Origin: Multifurca ochricompacta
Lineage: Eukaryota > Basidiomycota > Agaricomycetes > Russulales > Russulaceae
NCBI GenBank assembly: GCA_022496185.1
Contig: WTXG01000472.1
Span: 1-20,358 of the forward strand
Length of the DNA stretch: 20,358 bases
Reading direction: 5' to 3'
Part shown: one piece after another, positions 1-9,208 of the stretch
How the letters are laid out: each line of letters starts with the position of its first letter
Numbering within the stretch: the first letter of the stretch is position 1
Notes under the pieces: model-generated
What the model was told of the DNA's origin: nothing
Database searches by the model: none
Seen by the model: the letters and a program-made list of their open reading frames with translations, nothing else
Program-made: the position numbers and the translations under genes

Positions 1-319
1 TCGGGCCCACTTGACTCCGTTATCTTATCTATAGACGCCCACTCGATTACGTATATAAGCCCGCTGTAACTACCTTGTAGACTGCAGACTCGACTTATTG
101 AATACATCGGTGTTTGTCTTCTGGACTTCCCCTTGAAACCTTTGACTCGATCGTCTCAGTGCTTTTGGCACTTTTCTGCTCAACATCGTTATTCGGGAAC
201 AGCCCCGTTGACTTTGACTCTTCCATCTTCACTCCAAGAGGCCTTATTGACCTCTTATCTGAACTCACGAACAAAGCTGTCGCACAAGTCGTGCAGAACG
301 TCTCACACCGGACGTAACA
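1..319 (+). repeat. G1 5' LTR, 3' part (U3 end, R, U5)
   Basis: Homologous to 3262-3580, 12609-12927 and 19499-19817. It holds the TATA motif TATATAAG at 52-59, the 11-mer AGACTCGACTT at 86-96 that is the predicted RNA 5' end, and the LTR terminus CGTAACA at 313-319. The upstream part of the LTR is off the window. Confidence 0.88.
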
Positions 320-322
320 CTG

Positions 323-1696
323 TGCCATTCATGGGCTGATGCTCATAATCTAAAGAAGATCAACGGTCTGTGGTGGAAAGACGGGGACCGACTCGTTGTC
401 ACCGGTGGCGACAACATTAAGAGGGGGGTGATCCATTTTCATCACGACCTTCCCTCCGCCGGCCATCCAGGCATTGCCAACACCTACGCCCTAGCCAAAC
501 GAGACTATTGGTGGCCCAATATGAAAAGGGACATTGAGAGCTACATATGAGGATGCGCATCATGTCAAGCAAACAAGGTGAACACGCACCCAAAAATCCC
601 ACCAATGCTCCCCATCACTCCCAGTACCTCAACTCCTTTCCAGACCATCGCCATGGACTTCATTGTCAAGCTGCCCAAATCACAAGGCTTTGACACTATC
701 CTTACAGTCACGGATCATGATTGCTCCAAAGCGGCCCTCTTCATTCCCTGTAACGAAACTATCACAGCCAAAGGAGTGGCGAAACTATACCTGAACCATG
801 TATATCGTCACTATGGACTCCCTAAAAAGATCATCTCTGACCGAGACACCCGTTTCACATCGGCGTTTGCGAGGGCCTTATGCAAGATGCTGGACATCAT
901 GCAGAACATCTCGACGGCATACCATCCACAGACAGACGGACAGTCCGAGCGGACGAATCAATGGTTAGAACAGTATCTCCGGTTTTGGTGCAACGGCAGG
1001 CAGGACGACTGGGCAGAATGGCTGTCGATGGCGGAATTCGCTCACAACTCATGGCCCAATGGAACAACGAAAGCCACCCCCTTCTCCCTTATCATGGGCT
1101 GGACTCCACGCACCACGTGGGCAGATAAGCCTATCAACGTCCCGTCAGTAACCGAACGAATCGGCCAATGGGAGGAGCTGCGGAAATCAGCCAATGAAAA
1201 TCTGGTAAAGGCGCAACAGCTTCTGGCAGCACAGCCAAGCACATTCACACCTTATCAGACCAATGACTGGGTATGGCTCAAGGGGAAGAACATTCACACG
1301 TCACACCCCATGGCCAAATTAGCGCCCCGACGTCACAGACCCTTCCAGATCACAAGGAAGCTGTCAGATGTGTCATACGAGTTACAGTTGCCGCCGAAAT
1401 GGAAGATCCATCCAGTCTTCCATGCCAAGCTTCTGACCCCTTACAAGGAAACCTCCATTCATGGAGAGAACTTCCTGAGACCCCCGCCTGACCTTATCGA
1501 TGGCGAAGAAGAATGGGAAGTGGAGCGCGTTTTAGACTCCAAGCGACAAGGCCGAGGGCGCAAACTACATTACCTGATCAAGTGGAAGGGATTCCCAGAC
1601 TCTGACAATTCATGGGAACCCGCCGGGGATATCTTTGCCCCGACCCTTATCTCGGAGTTCCACATTCGGCACCCAGAAGCGCCTAGAAACGTTTAA
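323..1696 (+). pseudogene. G1 pol fragment: integrase with C-terminal chromodomain
   Basis: Reading frame 2 holds the 3' end of a Gypsy polyprotein. From the start it has the H2C2 zinc domain (His residues in HFHHDLPSAGHP, then GCASCQANK), then the integrase core with D in AMDFIVKLP, D in IISDRDTRFTS and E in DGQSERTNQ, then the GPF/GPY-like region and a chromodomain (EWEVERVL, YLIKWKGFPDSDNSWEP near 1510-1625). The chromodomain marks a chromovirus; such domains steer integration to modified histones. A TGA at 548-550 breaks the zinc domain between its His and Cys pairs; G2 has a lysine codon there. From 551 the frame is open to the natural TAA at 1694-1696. Everything upstream of the zinc domain is missing, so the fragment begins without a start codon. 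The chromodomain linker reads GGC CGA GGG, where G2 has TGA. Confidence 0.88.
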
Positions 1697-1732
1697 AAGG
1701 AACGCCCCGAAGCCCATCCATTTCTTCAGTAC

Positions 1733-2970
1733 ATGCTCCCCCAGCAACATTCTAACACTATCCAATCTATCATGTCTTTTATCGCTGCCAACGCTGCCAT
1801 CGATGCCTTCACCGCCACCACCATAGTGGTTGAGAACTTCCCCTCTGCTCATCCCTCCACACGTCCCTCCTCCCCGATCGACTATGAAGCTGCCGAGGCC
1901 CGGGTCAAAAACCAGTCCCCCAACCCGAATGATGATTTCAAGCACAGCGAAGAGCCGCACCCGAATGATCTGCTAGGCATGGAATTGGATGATGAGGTGC
2001 CCGAGTTCCCTTTCTTTACCAATAATCCCAACTCTTCGACCTATTTCCCTCTCGAGATCACTATGGCAGACGGGACCACTGCCATTGCCAAATACATATT
2101 CTATACCAACGGAGGAATGGATGTCGCTGGGTGTATGAAGAAAGATGGCCCTGTCTATGGGGCCCCGGTCTATTTAGAGGAAAGGTATACAGGACGTCTT
2201 CACCACACCATGACTGACGAGCAGCTTGGACATCTGGCTGCTGAAGACTCCCGCGCTTTTGCCATCGACAAGGTGCTCAACGACATGCGCCTTCCGCGTC
2301 TCAAAGCCGAGGTGATGAGACTGCGGAAGAACTTGACATTGTGCACAACGCTTAACAGACAGTACAAGGAGCATGCAAAGATGATGGCAAGGCTGACGAA
2401 CGGGATGTTCCAGGTGGAACAGGAGTTGGTGGAGATCAGGAAGAGGCTGGAGATAGGAGACGCCTACCAGATGATTGCCAAGAGGTACGCCGATACATAT
2501 GCTTGACCCCTACCCCCACGATCATTGGGGGCTGCTCCTGTGTTGCTGCCAAACCGGTTCGAGATGCCGCACATGCATGAGAACCCTTGTGGAGAGACGT
2601 GCTGGCAATGTGATAGCAAGTATCACATCAGCTGGAACTGCCCCTGAACCGCAAGTGGTGTCGGCATTGTCACAGCAACCTCCATTGGAGCCGGTTCTGC
2701 ATCTTCCGCCGTATAGGAGCTGCCCCGACGATAGTCAATCCGTCGGGGTGGTGCGGCAAGTGCCTCCGCCATAACTCAGGGCACCGCGAGTTGGACTGCC
2801 TGATCCACGACCTGTGCCGCCTATGTGGTCAGTGCGGTCCGTATGGGTTCCTTCGTACCCACCAATGTCCACAGGACTCGGACAAGGAAAACTATACGAT
2901 GGATGACCGTAATGTAGCCGATGATTACTTGGAGTTAATACAGGATGATGACGGTACGAGTCGTTTCTAG
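1733..2970 (+). pseudogene. G1 ORF3: post-pol protein with coiled coil and CCHC knuckles (broken)
   Basis: I do not recognise a named family. The frame is the same as pol and starts 12 codons after the pol TAA, at an ATG in MLPQQ; a second conserved ATG (MSFIAANAA) lies at 1772. An acidic, Pro/Ser/Asn-rich start is followed by a conserved middle (GGMDVAGCMKKDG, GAPVYLEERYTGRLHH) and a charged heptad-like helix ending YADTYA. A TGA at 2504-2506 stands where G2 has CGA. Beyond it the same frame reads PLPPRSLGAAP and the first knuckle CWQCDSKYHISWNC. A missing C in the run 2641-2644 then shifts the frame. Corrected for that, the tail holds CRHCHSNLHWSRFC, CGKCLRHNSGHRELDC and CRLCGQC...THQC, and ends at TAG 2968-2970. 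No signal peptide or membrane segment is visible, so it is not env-like. Confidence 0.75.
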
Positions 2971-2987
2971 CCGGGTCTGCTAGAACC

Positions 2988-3001
2988 AGAAGAGGGGGTG
3001 A
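2988..3001 (+). other. G1 polypurine tract
   Basis: The purine-rich string AGAAGAGGGGG lies directly before the 3' LTR, with TGA between, and is repeated identically before the G2 3' LTR. This is the expected plus-strand DNA primer of reverse transcription. Confidence 0.75.
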
Positions 3002-3580
3002 TGTTACGAACCCCGTCTCTTCCGACTTTCTTTCTCCTACCTAGCAACGACCCCTCCTTGCCACCTACTTTACATTATCAGATCACGTCTCCATCGTGGG
3101 ACCCTTCACGTGCCCTGCTCCCTTCCCCGTGACTGCCCTTGTTTATGTTTGTGTTACTGTACTTGTGTTTGGACTCTTATCTTATCCCTTATCTTTACGA
3201 CCGGACACTTACTTAATCCCCTATCAGAAGCCAGGCTTTACGCCCTCCGCTTTCGTATATTCGGGCCCACTTGACTCCGTTATCTTATCTATAGACGCCC
3301 ATTCGATTACGTATATAAGTCCGCAGTAACTACCTTGTAGACCTCAGACTCGACTTATTGAATACATCGGTGTTTGTCTTCTGGACTTCCCCTTGAAACC
3401 TTTGACTCAACCGTCTCAGTGCTTTTGGCACTTTCCGCTCAACATTGCCACTCGGGAGCAGCCCCGTTGGCTTTGACTCATTCATCTTAAAACTCCAAGA
3501 GGCCTTATTGACCTCTTATCTGAACATACGTACAACGCTGTCGCACAAGTCGTGCAGAACGTCTCACACCGGACGTAACA
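3002..3580 (+). repeat. G1 3' LTR (complete, 579 bp)
   Basis: It starts TGTTACGAACCCC and ends CGGACGTAACA, giving terminal inverted repeats TGTTACG/CGTAACA. The TATA motif is at 3312-3319 and the RNA-start 11-mer AGACTCGACTT at 3346-3356. It abuts the copia-derived sequence at 3581. Open frames inside it are LTR shadows, not genes. Confidence 0.92.
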
Positions 3581-3621
3581 CCTTGCTAAGTGCCGCTGCT
3601 AAGCATGCTAAGCAATTATCC
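3581..3621 (-). other. C1 3' end remnant between RNase H stop and the G1 LTR
   Basis: This 41-bp stretch contains three copies of GCTAAG (3585-3590, 3598-3603, 3607-3612). After the C1 stop codon the minus strand reads GGATAATTGCTTAGCATGC, and TGCTTAGC may be the start of the C1 3' LTR. I could not match it to the 5' LTR region at 8911-9250, so this remains a guess. Confidence 0.3.
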
Positions 3622-6600
3622 TTACTTAGGCAAGTTAATCTCTAGCCCAAGTTGACTCCTGAATTTCAGGAATTTGATGCGTCCCAAATTCTTGGTGAAC
3701 ATGTCTGTGGGATTCTCAGAGCCTTCAATAAAGAATAGCTCAATTTTCTTCTCCTGTATAATTTGTCTGATGTAGTGGAAGTGGATATCAATATGTTTTA
3801 TCCGTCGCTCTTGTACAGGATTAGAGGCCATAAAGATGGACCCCTGGTTATCACTGCAGAGAGGAATGGGTCCTAGATCAATGCCAATTTCGCTTAGAAG
3901 CGATTTGATCCATACAATCTGTCGCGTTGTGTCAGAAAGCGACATGTATTCTGCTTCAGTGGATGAGAGCGCTGTGGTCTTTTGCGCTCTAGAATTCCAG
4001 CTGAATATCCCATTCGCTATTTTCACCATGTATCCAGTAGTGGATTGGCGATCTATTGGGTTTGACGCCCAATCGGAATCAGTGCACGCGATCAATCCGC
4101 CATTTGATCTGCCATCGTAGATAAGCATGTAATCGGATGTGCCGGCTAAATATCGGCAGATATACAGCGCTCGATCAAGATGATCTTGAGATGGATTAGC
4201 AGCAAATTGAGATAGCCTTGTAACTGCAAAGGCAATATCTGGTCACATGCCCAACATAATGTAAAGTAATGAGCTGATTACTTGTTGGAACTTTGAACGA
4301 ATGGAAGGATCTGCAGGTTCAGTGTTAGGATCTGGATGATAGCCTTCTGGGAGAGGAGTGGGCGCAAATTTCGCGTTAAGCATCCCAAAGCATTGCAGCA
4401 CTTTAGTTAGGTATGGCTGTTGATCAAGTAGAATTTTGCCATCCTTCCTAGTTATGCGCATTCGCAAGAACTCCTTTGTGTCTCCTAGATCCCTGCACTC
4501 CCATTTGTTCATGAAATCAGTCTTTAGTTTACTGACTAGGACTTTGTCATTTCCCATAAATAAAGCATCATTGACATATACAATGATGATGACGATTGAC
4601 CCATTATTAGCTTTATATAGAAATAGGCCTGAGTCTGAGAGTAGGCGTTTACAGCCCATCGCAGCCATGGACTTATCTAGCACCTTCCACCATGCTAAGG
4701 CAGCTTGTTTAAGACCATAAATGGCGCGTTGTAGTTGTAGTACTTTGGTTTCTTGTCCTTTAATTTTGAAACCTTCAGGTTGTTCCATGTATAGCTCTTC
4801 ATCTAGTTCACCATACAGGAAAGCACTTTTGACATCTAGTCCAGTAATGTGCCAATCCTCAAGCGCTGCAAGTGTGAGCATCAACCGGACAGTCTCAAAC
4901 CTTACAACAGGCGAGAATATTTCATTAAAGTCAACACCTTCAACCTGAGAAAAGCCTTTGGCTACGAGCCTGGCTTTCTTATGACCATCAGATTTTTGGT
5001 CAAAGACCCATCTGTTTTTAATTGTCTTCCTCCCTTTTGGAGGGTCCACAAGCATAAAGACTTTCCATCTGCGAAGTGCCTCAAGTTCTTTGCGACATGC
5101 AGTCTTCCATTCCTTTTGTTGCACGTCAGGCATGCGCAAAATATCTCTATATGTCCACTCTCGTATATTGGACATGTCTAGTGGTTGTGAATCATGTGGA
5201 ACTGCTTTGGCGAGCAGATAATGCACAAATTCTCCTCCCCCTTCCTGGGCTAGTTGAGATACGAGATCTACTAGATCCTCAACTTCATCATCACTCCCCC
5301 TTATGGGTGTAAGCGGATTGTCACTAGTGTGGGCTGGAGTGTCGAGACTAGGACCAGGAACCTGTCTCAAATGCGTGGATGGAATCGGGGAGCTACCCCA
5401 GGGTTCCACTGCTTGTCTCCATTGCCGCATCCGCTGAATGTCTGTAATCTGATCGATGGGGTGCCTGTTATCCCCAAAGACATTCCCAGGGCAAAGTGCA
5501 ACTTTCCTTTCCCGTGTAGAGCACCGCAAAGGCACTGGTTGTTGTTCTGGCACAGGAGAAGGCAAGGATACCTCTGGCTGTGAAGCGCTAGGTTCTTCAT
5601 CAAGAACCTGAGGTCCTTCTATTTGTTTGGAAGGTGGAAGGCAAGATGGTAGGAAATCATCATCGTCCACTAAAGGAATGGGCTGTGTTTCTGGCCCTTC
5701 ATTAATTAGAGGCTCATTCAATTTAGTAACTCCACGCCGTCTGGTGGAATCACACTTAGGGAAGAGATTCTCATCAAATAGGGCTGTGGCTTGCGTGTAC
5801 AATGTATTATTGCCAAGCCGCATGAACAGATGGCCTTTAATGCCATCTGCATGCCCAATATACACCATAAGTTCTGACTTAGGTGATAGTTTATTGCCAC
5901 GATGTTCTTCCAGAATGTAGACATAAGCACCACATCCAAAGACGCGCAAATGAGAGATCTCTGGTGCTTCTCCATACAATATCTCATAAGGTGTCTGCCA
6001 TTTCAGGCAACGTACAGGAGTCCTATTGTAGAGATGTACTGCATGTAGTACAGCAAATTCCCACCAAGAGTCTGGAAGACATGACTCAATGCGCATTGAT
6101 TGCACTTTATCCATACAAGTGTGCATGAAGCGCTCCGCGCGGCCATTTTGTTGGGGAGTATAAGGTGCACTCTGTAGAATTTTTATCCCTTCATCTTTCA
6201 ATACATTCATAAATACATCAGATTTGTATTCTCCACCAGCATCAGACATCCACTCTTTAATGGTGGTGTTATGTTGATTTTTGATCATGGCAAGGAATTG
6301 TTGCAAAGTGTTTATTGCAGCAGACTTAGTGCGCAAACATACAATCCATGCAAATGACGTATAATCATCAATAAAGCTGATAAAGTATTTGTATTTGTGA
6401 TAAGATTCTACCGGGAAAGTCTTAAGATCTGAATGAATGCGCTCAAATGGCTTTGAGGCACGTGTTTCAGATGGTAGATAAGATCGTGAAGGCATCTTGC
6501 CTTGCGCGCATCCCGGGCATAGGGGAGCTGTCTTCAGATAAGATAGATCTAGGGGGAATCCCTTAGTGTGATCTTTGGCATGACGTAAGACTTCCTTTGA

Positions 6601-7716
6601 AGGATGTCCTAAGTGCTTATGCATTAGATCATAATCTACATTATAGATTGTAGAGTAAGATCGTGAATTAGCGATCTTAGAATGAAGCCAATAGATGGTT
6701 TGGCCAGTAATTGCCGGATGGCATTGAATAATTGGGATTTTAGATCCCTTATTTCGCAAGGTTAATTCATGTTCATCCCCATAGACATACAATCCTTGCT
6801 TGAGAAACTCTCCGACACTTAGAAGTCTTCCAGTTATATCAGGGATGTAATATACTGGATATAAACGCATTGTACATGTTTTTGTGACTCCGTTGTGTGT
6901 GACATCATGTTCTAATAGAACAGTACCTTTCCCTTTAATATAAATAGGTTTAGAAGCCGTTTTGACAGGCTCTGGGGTACTAATGTCTTCATATTCAATG
7001 AAATCGTCGAGAGAAAATGTAAAGTGTGATGAAGCACCTGAATCTAAGAGCCAAGTTATATGGCCTTCATCCTTAGTCTTTCCTTTGCACTTAGCACACT
7101 GAACATGATGTGGAGAATGCAATATATTTGTACATAACCTAAAGTCATGTATAGTGCTAACTACGCCTGCATTTCTAATGCTCTTTGTAGGGGACTCCCT
7201 AGAAGTGCGAACTAATGAAGCATAAATGCATCTGTTAGTTTTACAGGGTAGAAGGAAAGAGGGGACATACACATCCTGATCGTCGTCCTCATCTAGGCCA
7301 GCCAGATCAGCCAGCTGATCATCAAGATGATCGGAGCCCCAATCAAGAGGATCATTGGGGTCCTCTTCATCTTCTGTATCAACGGTGATAGGTGAGGGGG
7401 ATCTAGATTTTTTGCACAGTCGCTCATCTCCATCCTCTTCAAGGTCCTCCAGCTTGGTCTTGCTGGATGACAGTCTTGAGAAACTATCAGTTATGCGGGT
7501 CTCAAGGGGTTTCAGATTGTGAGCGGTCCCCGGCACACCTATATCTTCGCACAGATCCATAGCTTGGTTAAAAGCATGATAGCGGCCAGGGATTCGTTCC
7601 TTAGGAGTGGTGCGCATAACGATATGAGGCCTTCCATTCCTATAGTGAGTTTTAAAGGAAGGAGGAGAGGGAACGGATGGCACGGTGGTGAATTGAGGAG
7701 GGGGAAGAACGCTTGA
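3622..7716 (-). pseudogene. C1 pol: protease, integrase, reverse transcriptase, RNase H
   Basis: Counting from the in-frame Met at 7683: protease WLLDSGASSHFT (Asp near 214), integrase zinc HKHLGH and CPGC (near 355-392), DDE core D419 (IHSDLKTF), D481 (SDAGGEY), E517 (NGRAERF), RT from about 860 with NRWVFDQKSDGHKKARLVAK and LDVKSAFLYGELDEELYMEQ. The catalytic box, normally YVDD, is YVND (AAT at 4570-4572, residue 1038), which should abolish polymerase activity. A TGA at 4243-4245 interrupts the RT-RNase H connection just before PDIAFAVTRL. The same frame then runs on through RNase H (LIACTDSDWA, STEAEYMSL) to TAA at 3622-3624. Both lesions are explained by CpG transitions. The frame is joined to gag by a -1 step at the C run in 7700-7704. 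Confidence 0.9.
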
Positions 7717-8672
7717 TTAGCGATGTGTGAGTGCCCCTGTGCCTTAGATTGCTGATTATCTCGATTCTGCCTTCCAGCACGACGCCCGCATTGGTACTTG
7801 TGATCCGCCTGCTTTTCCGCGTGCTCTGGCTGTTTGCCTCCAGACTGTTTCTGCTGGCTGAAGCGAGGATCACCTCGCTTCTGCTTGACTGCTGAGAGTT
7901 TATTAGCAGAATGGGGGTTTTTACCCCTGGAGTGGTCTTGCTCCCACTGAGCAAGGATGGCACTGCAGACTACTGGGAGGTTTATGTCAGAATGAGATCT
8001 TCCAACAAGGATGGTTGGGATGAGAGCCTCCCATCTAGGAGGAAGGGTGTGTAAGAGCAGCATTCCCTGCAGCATATCAGGGATGGTAACGCTATTGGAC
8101 TCAAGCCGCTCAAAAGCGACTTGGAGACGATTGATCTGAGGGGCAGGGTGCTTTGATGAGTCCAAGCGGAAGTTCAGGGCCTCCTTGAAGTCCCTGAAGA
8201 TCGCAGATGGTCCCACAGCACCGTACTTAGCTTTGAGGGCTACCCATAAAGCATTAGTGGAGATCATGGAGCGGTGTTCCTGCTGAATAGAAGCCGATAG
8301 GTGCAGGACAATGGTGCTGATGGCTCGATTGTCAGCGTGCTCCCATTCCTTCTGATCTCTGAGCTCATCTGCAGTGGGATGCTGCTCATCCTTGGCAGTA
8401 ATTTTAAGATCAGTGCCATTGGTTATTTCCCAGAGTCCATTGGCCATGAGGTAGGCCTGCATGATTCCAACCCATTCATGGTAGTTGGATCTGTCACAGA
8501 TGGGGACAATGGTAGTGAGTTGAGACGACATTGTTTGGGATGTGATAAGGGTTTTGACAAAAGGGTTTGAGTAGTTGATTTCTGTAAAAGAAGTCATGGT
8601 CAGCATTGAATGTGACAACTGGTACTCAAAACACAAAAACCCAGGCTCTTTAGACTCCATTGATGCGGCCAT
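7539..8672 (-). CDS. C1 gag (Copia-type), frame-broken from pol
   Basis: The ORF opens with MAASMESKEP at 8672, but the family-like start is probably the Met at 8531 (MSSQLTTIVP), which is followed by the typical Copia gag pattern NYHEWVGIMQAYLMANGLWEITNG and a long helical region (residues about 90-260). The basic C-terminal part (KQKRGDPRFSQQKQSGGK, QCGRRAGRQN) lacks a complete CCHC knuckle. Frame matching shows that gag sense ends near AHIANQAFFP (about 7705). After that the pol frame continues as PPPQFTTVPSVPSPP. One extra C in the minus-strand C5 run at 7700-7704 would fuse them, so the last ~55 residues of this ORF are out-of-frame sequence. No canonical -1 slippery heptamer is evident at this place. 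Confidence 0.78.
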   Translation of the reverse strand: MAASMESKEPGFLCFEYQLSHSMLTMTSFTEINYSNPFVKTLITSQTMSSQLTTIVPICDRSNYHEWVGIMQAYLMANGLWEITNGTDLKITAKDEQHPTADELRDQKEWEHADNRAISTIVLHLSASIQQEHRSMISTNALWVALKAKYGAVGPSAIFRDFKEALNFRLDSSKHPAPQINRLQVAFERLESNSVTIPDMLQGMLLLHTLPPRWEALIPTILVGRSHSDINLPVVCSAILAQWEQDHSRGKNPHSANKLSAVKQKRGDPRFSQQKQSGGKQPEHAEKQADHKYQCGRRAGRQNRDNQQSKAQGHSHIANQAFFPLLNSPPCHPFPLLLPLKLTIGMEGLISLCAPLLRNESLAAIMLLTKLWICAKI

Positions 8673-8886
8673 AAAGGCGCAAATGGTGAGCTTTTTTAAT
8701 AGCCTTATGCAGCCTTAAAGGCGCATTTTGCAGTGCAGCCATAAAGGTGCATGAACGTTTTGTTCACTGGTAGCATCACTTCTGCAGCCGTATAGGCGCA
8801 GGAACTTATTGCAGCCATTGAAGGCGCAGATAATTTTGTTGCAGCCATTAAAGGCGCAAAGTATGTATTGCAGCCATAGAGGCGCA
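8664..8886 (-). repeat. Seven interspersed 18-19-bp hairpin repeats in the C1 leader
   Basis: Units (plus-strand consensus TGCAGCCATAAAGGCGCA) lie at 8664-8681, 8708-8725, 8734-8751, 8783-8800, 8810-8828, 8840-8858 and 8869-8886, with unrelated spacers giving a 26-49-bp period. Each is an imperfect palindrome, TGC-GCC/GGC-GCA with a one-base bulge and about 5-nt loop; one unit has GGTGCA, which still pairs in RNA through G-U. On the sense strand most loops carry ATGGC(T/C)GCA, and the unit at 8664-8681 supplies the first ATG of the gag ORF. Confidence 0.85.
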
Positions 8887-8896
8887 AGATGCCCAC

Positions 8897-8910
8897 CAGG
8901 GCCCATAACC
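8897..8910 (-). other. C1 primer binding site, initiator-tRNA-Met half-molecule type
   Basis: On the minus strand the 14 bases next to the LTR read GGTTATGGGCCCTG. Their complement CAGGGCCCATAACC is the anticodon stem-loop of eukaryotic initiator tRNA-Met, with anticodon CAT in the middle. Priming by a tRNA half cleaved in the anticodon loop is known for Drosophila copia and inferred for yeast Ty5. The match fixes the inner LTR border at 8911, where the LTR starts TG on the plus strand. Confidence 0.82.
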
Positions 8911-9160
8911 TGAAGAATCAGGCATGGCACAGACTGTACTTTAGATGCTACTTTACTACTCTATCTCACCTTGTATGTAGAGGCTTAGATGCTTTCAATA
9001 ATGCGATAGCAACTTCATTCTTGTAGCATATTTACATAGGCTTTTATATACATCTGCATGTACTAATTGGCTATTAATCTAATCGTAAGTACAACGCGTT
9101 TATAATGTGATTATAGTCACATGACCGCTTTCGGATGTATTAGGATCATTAAGTATCTAA
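8911..9160 (-). repeat. C1 5' LTR (inner end defined, outer end uncertain)
   Basis: It begins directly after the primer site with TGAAGAATCA (plus strand), the expected CA terminus on the minus strand. A minus-strand TATA box TATATAAAAG lies at 9041-9050, about 130 bp from the inner end, consistent with U3-R-U5 order. The outer boundary cannot be fixed because the second LTR is not visible; the next recognisable coding sequence (C2 gag) starts near 9250. Confidence 0.6.
9041..9050 (-). promoter_or_regulatory. TATA box of the C1 5' LTR
   Basis: The minus-strand motif TATATAAAAG lies inside the C1 5' LTR and is oriented toward gag. Confidence 0.55.
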
Positions 9161-9163
9161 GTG

Positions 9164-9205
9164 ATTGTGATCGGCTGTGTTATCTCTGAAACACATGATC
9201 ACAAT
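9164..9205. repeat. Inverted repeat (hairpin) between C1 LTR and C2 gag
   Basis: Arms ATTGTGATC (9164-9172) with TGTGTT (9176-9181), and AACACA (9190-9195) with GATCACAAT (9197-9205), give 15 paired bases with a small internal loop and an 8-nt loop. It lies at the boundary between two copia elements and may be part of either LTR. Confidence 0.55.
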
Positions 9206-9208
9206 CTT

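Larger units (their letters stand above)
1..3580 (+). mobile_element. G1: internally deleted Ty3/Gypsy chromovirus, truncated by the left window edge
   Basis: The element runs from a partial 5' LTR (1-319) through an integrase-chromodomain fragment and ORF3 to a complete 3' LTR (3002-3580). The two LTR pieces share subfamily variants that G2 lacks, such as the stretch around 11-40 against 3270-3300, so they probably belong to one element. They differ at roughly twenty positions over 319 bp, including transversions and indels, so G1 is older than G2. The primer site, gag, protease, RT and RNase H are absent. G1 cannot have been copied in this form and was presumably deleted after insertion. 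CCTTG follows the 3' LTR and may be the target duplication, but its partner lies outside the window. Confidence 0.85.
3581..9160 (-). mobile_element. C1: Ty1/Copia element, minus strand
   Basis: Order on the minus strand: 5' LTR (inner end at 8911), half-tRNA primer site (8897-8910), hairpin-repeat leader, gag, protease, integrase, RT, RNase H (ends 3622), then 41 bp to the G1 LTR. Integrase preceding RT defines Copia. The 3' LTR is not seen in full: 3581-3621, with three GCTAAG copies, may be its first bases, cut by G1 insertion. The outer end of the 5' LTR is not resolved and could lie anywhere between about 9120 and 9252. The element is inactive because of one stop, one frameshift and a mutated RT catalytic motif. 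Confidence 0.8.

Noticed and set aside
3096..3329. Open frame within the G1 3' LTR (and similar ones at 12184-12621 and 19188-19511)
   Set aside because: They lie in LTR sequence shared by several copies and have no domain or codon signal; repeats of the LTR explain them.
7539..7704. The last ~55 residues of the C1 gag ORF as genuine protein
   Set aside because: The pol frame carries the family-like continuation from the C5 run onward; the gag-frame tail is out-of-frame sequence.
8664..8886. CRISPR array
   Set aside because: Units are short and variable, spacing is irregular, and the context is a eukaryotic retrotransposon leader.
8705..8896. Small minus-strand ORFs in the C1 leader with repeated MAA/YGC motifs
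   Set aside because: They are produced by the hairpin repeats; spacers are unrelated and no protein-level conservation can be shown.
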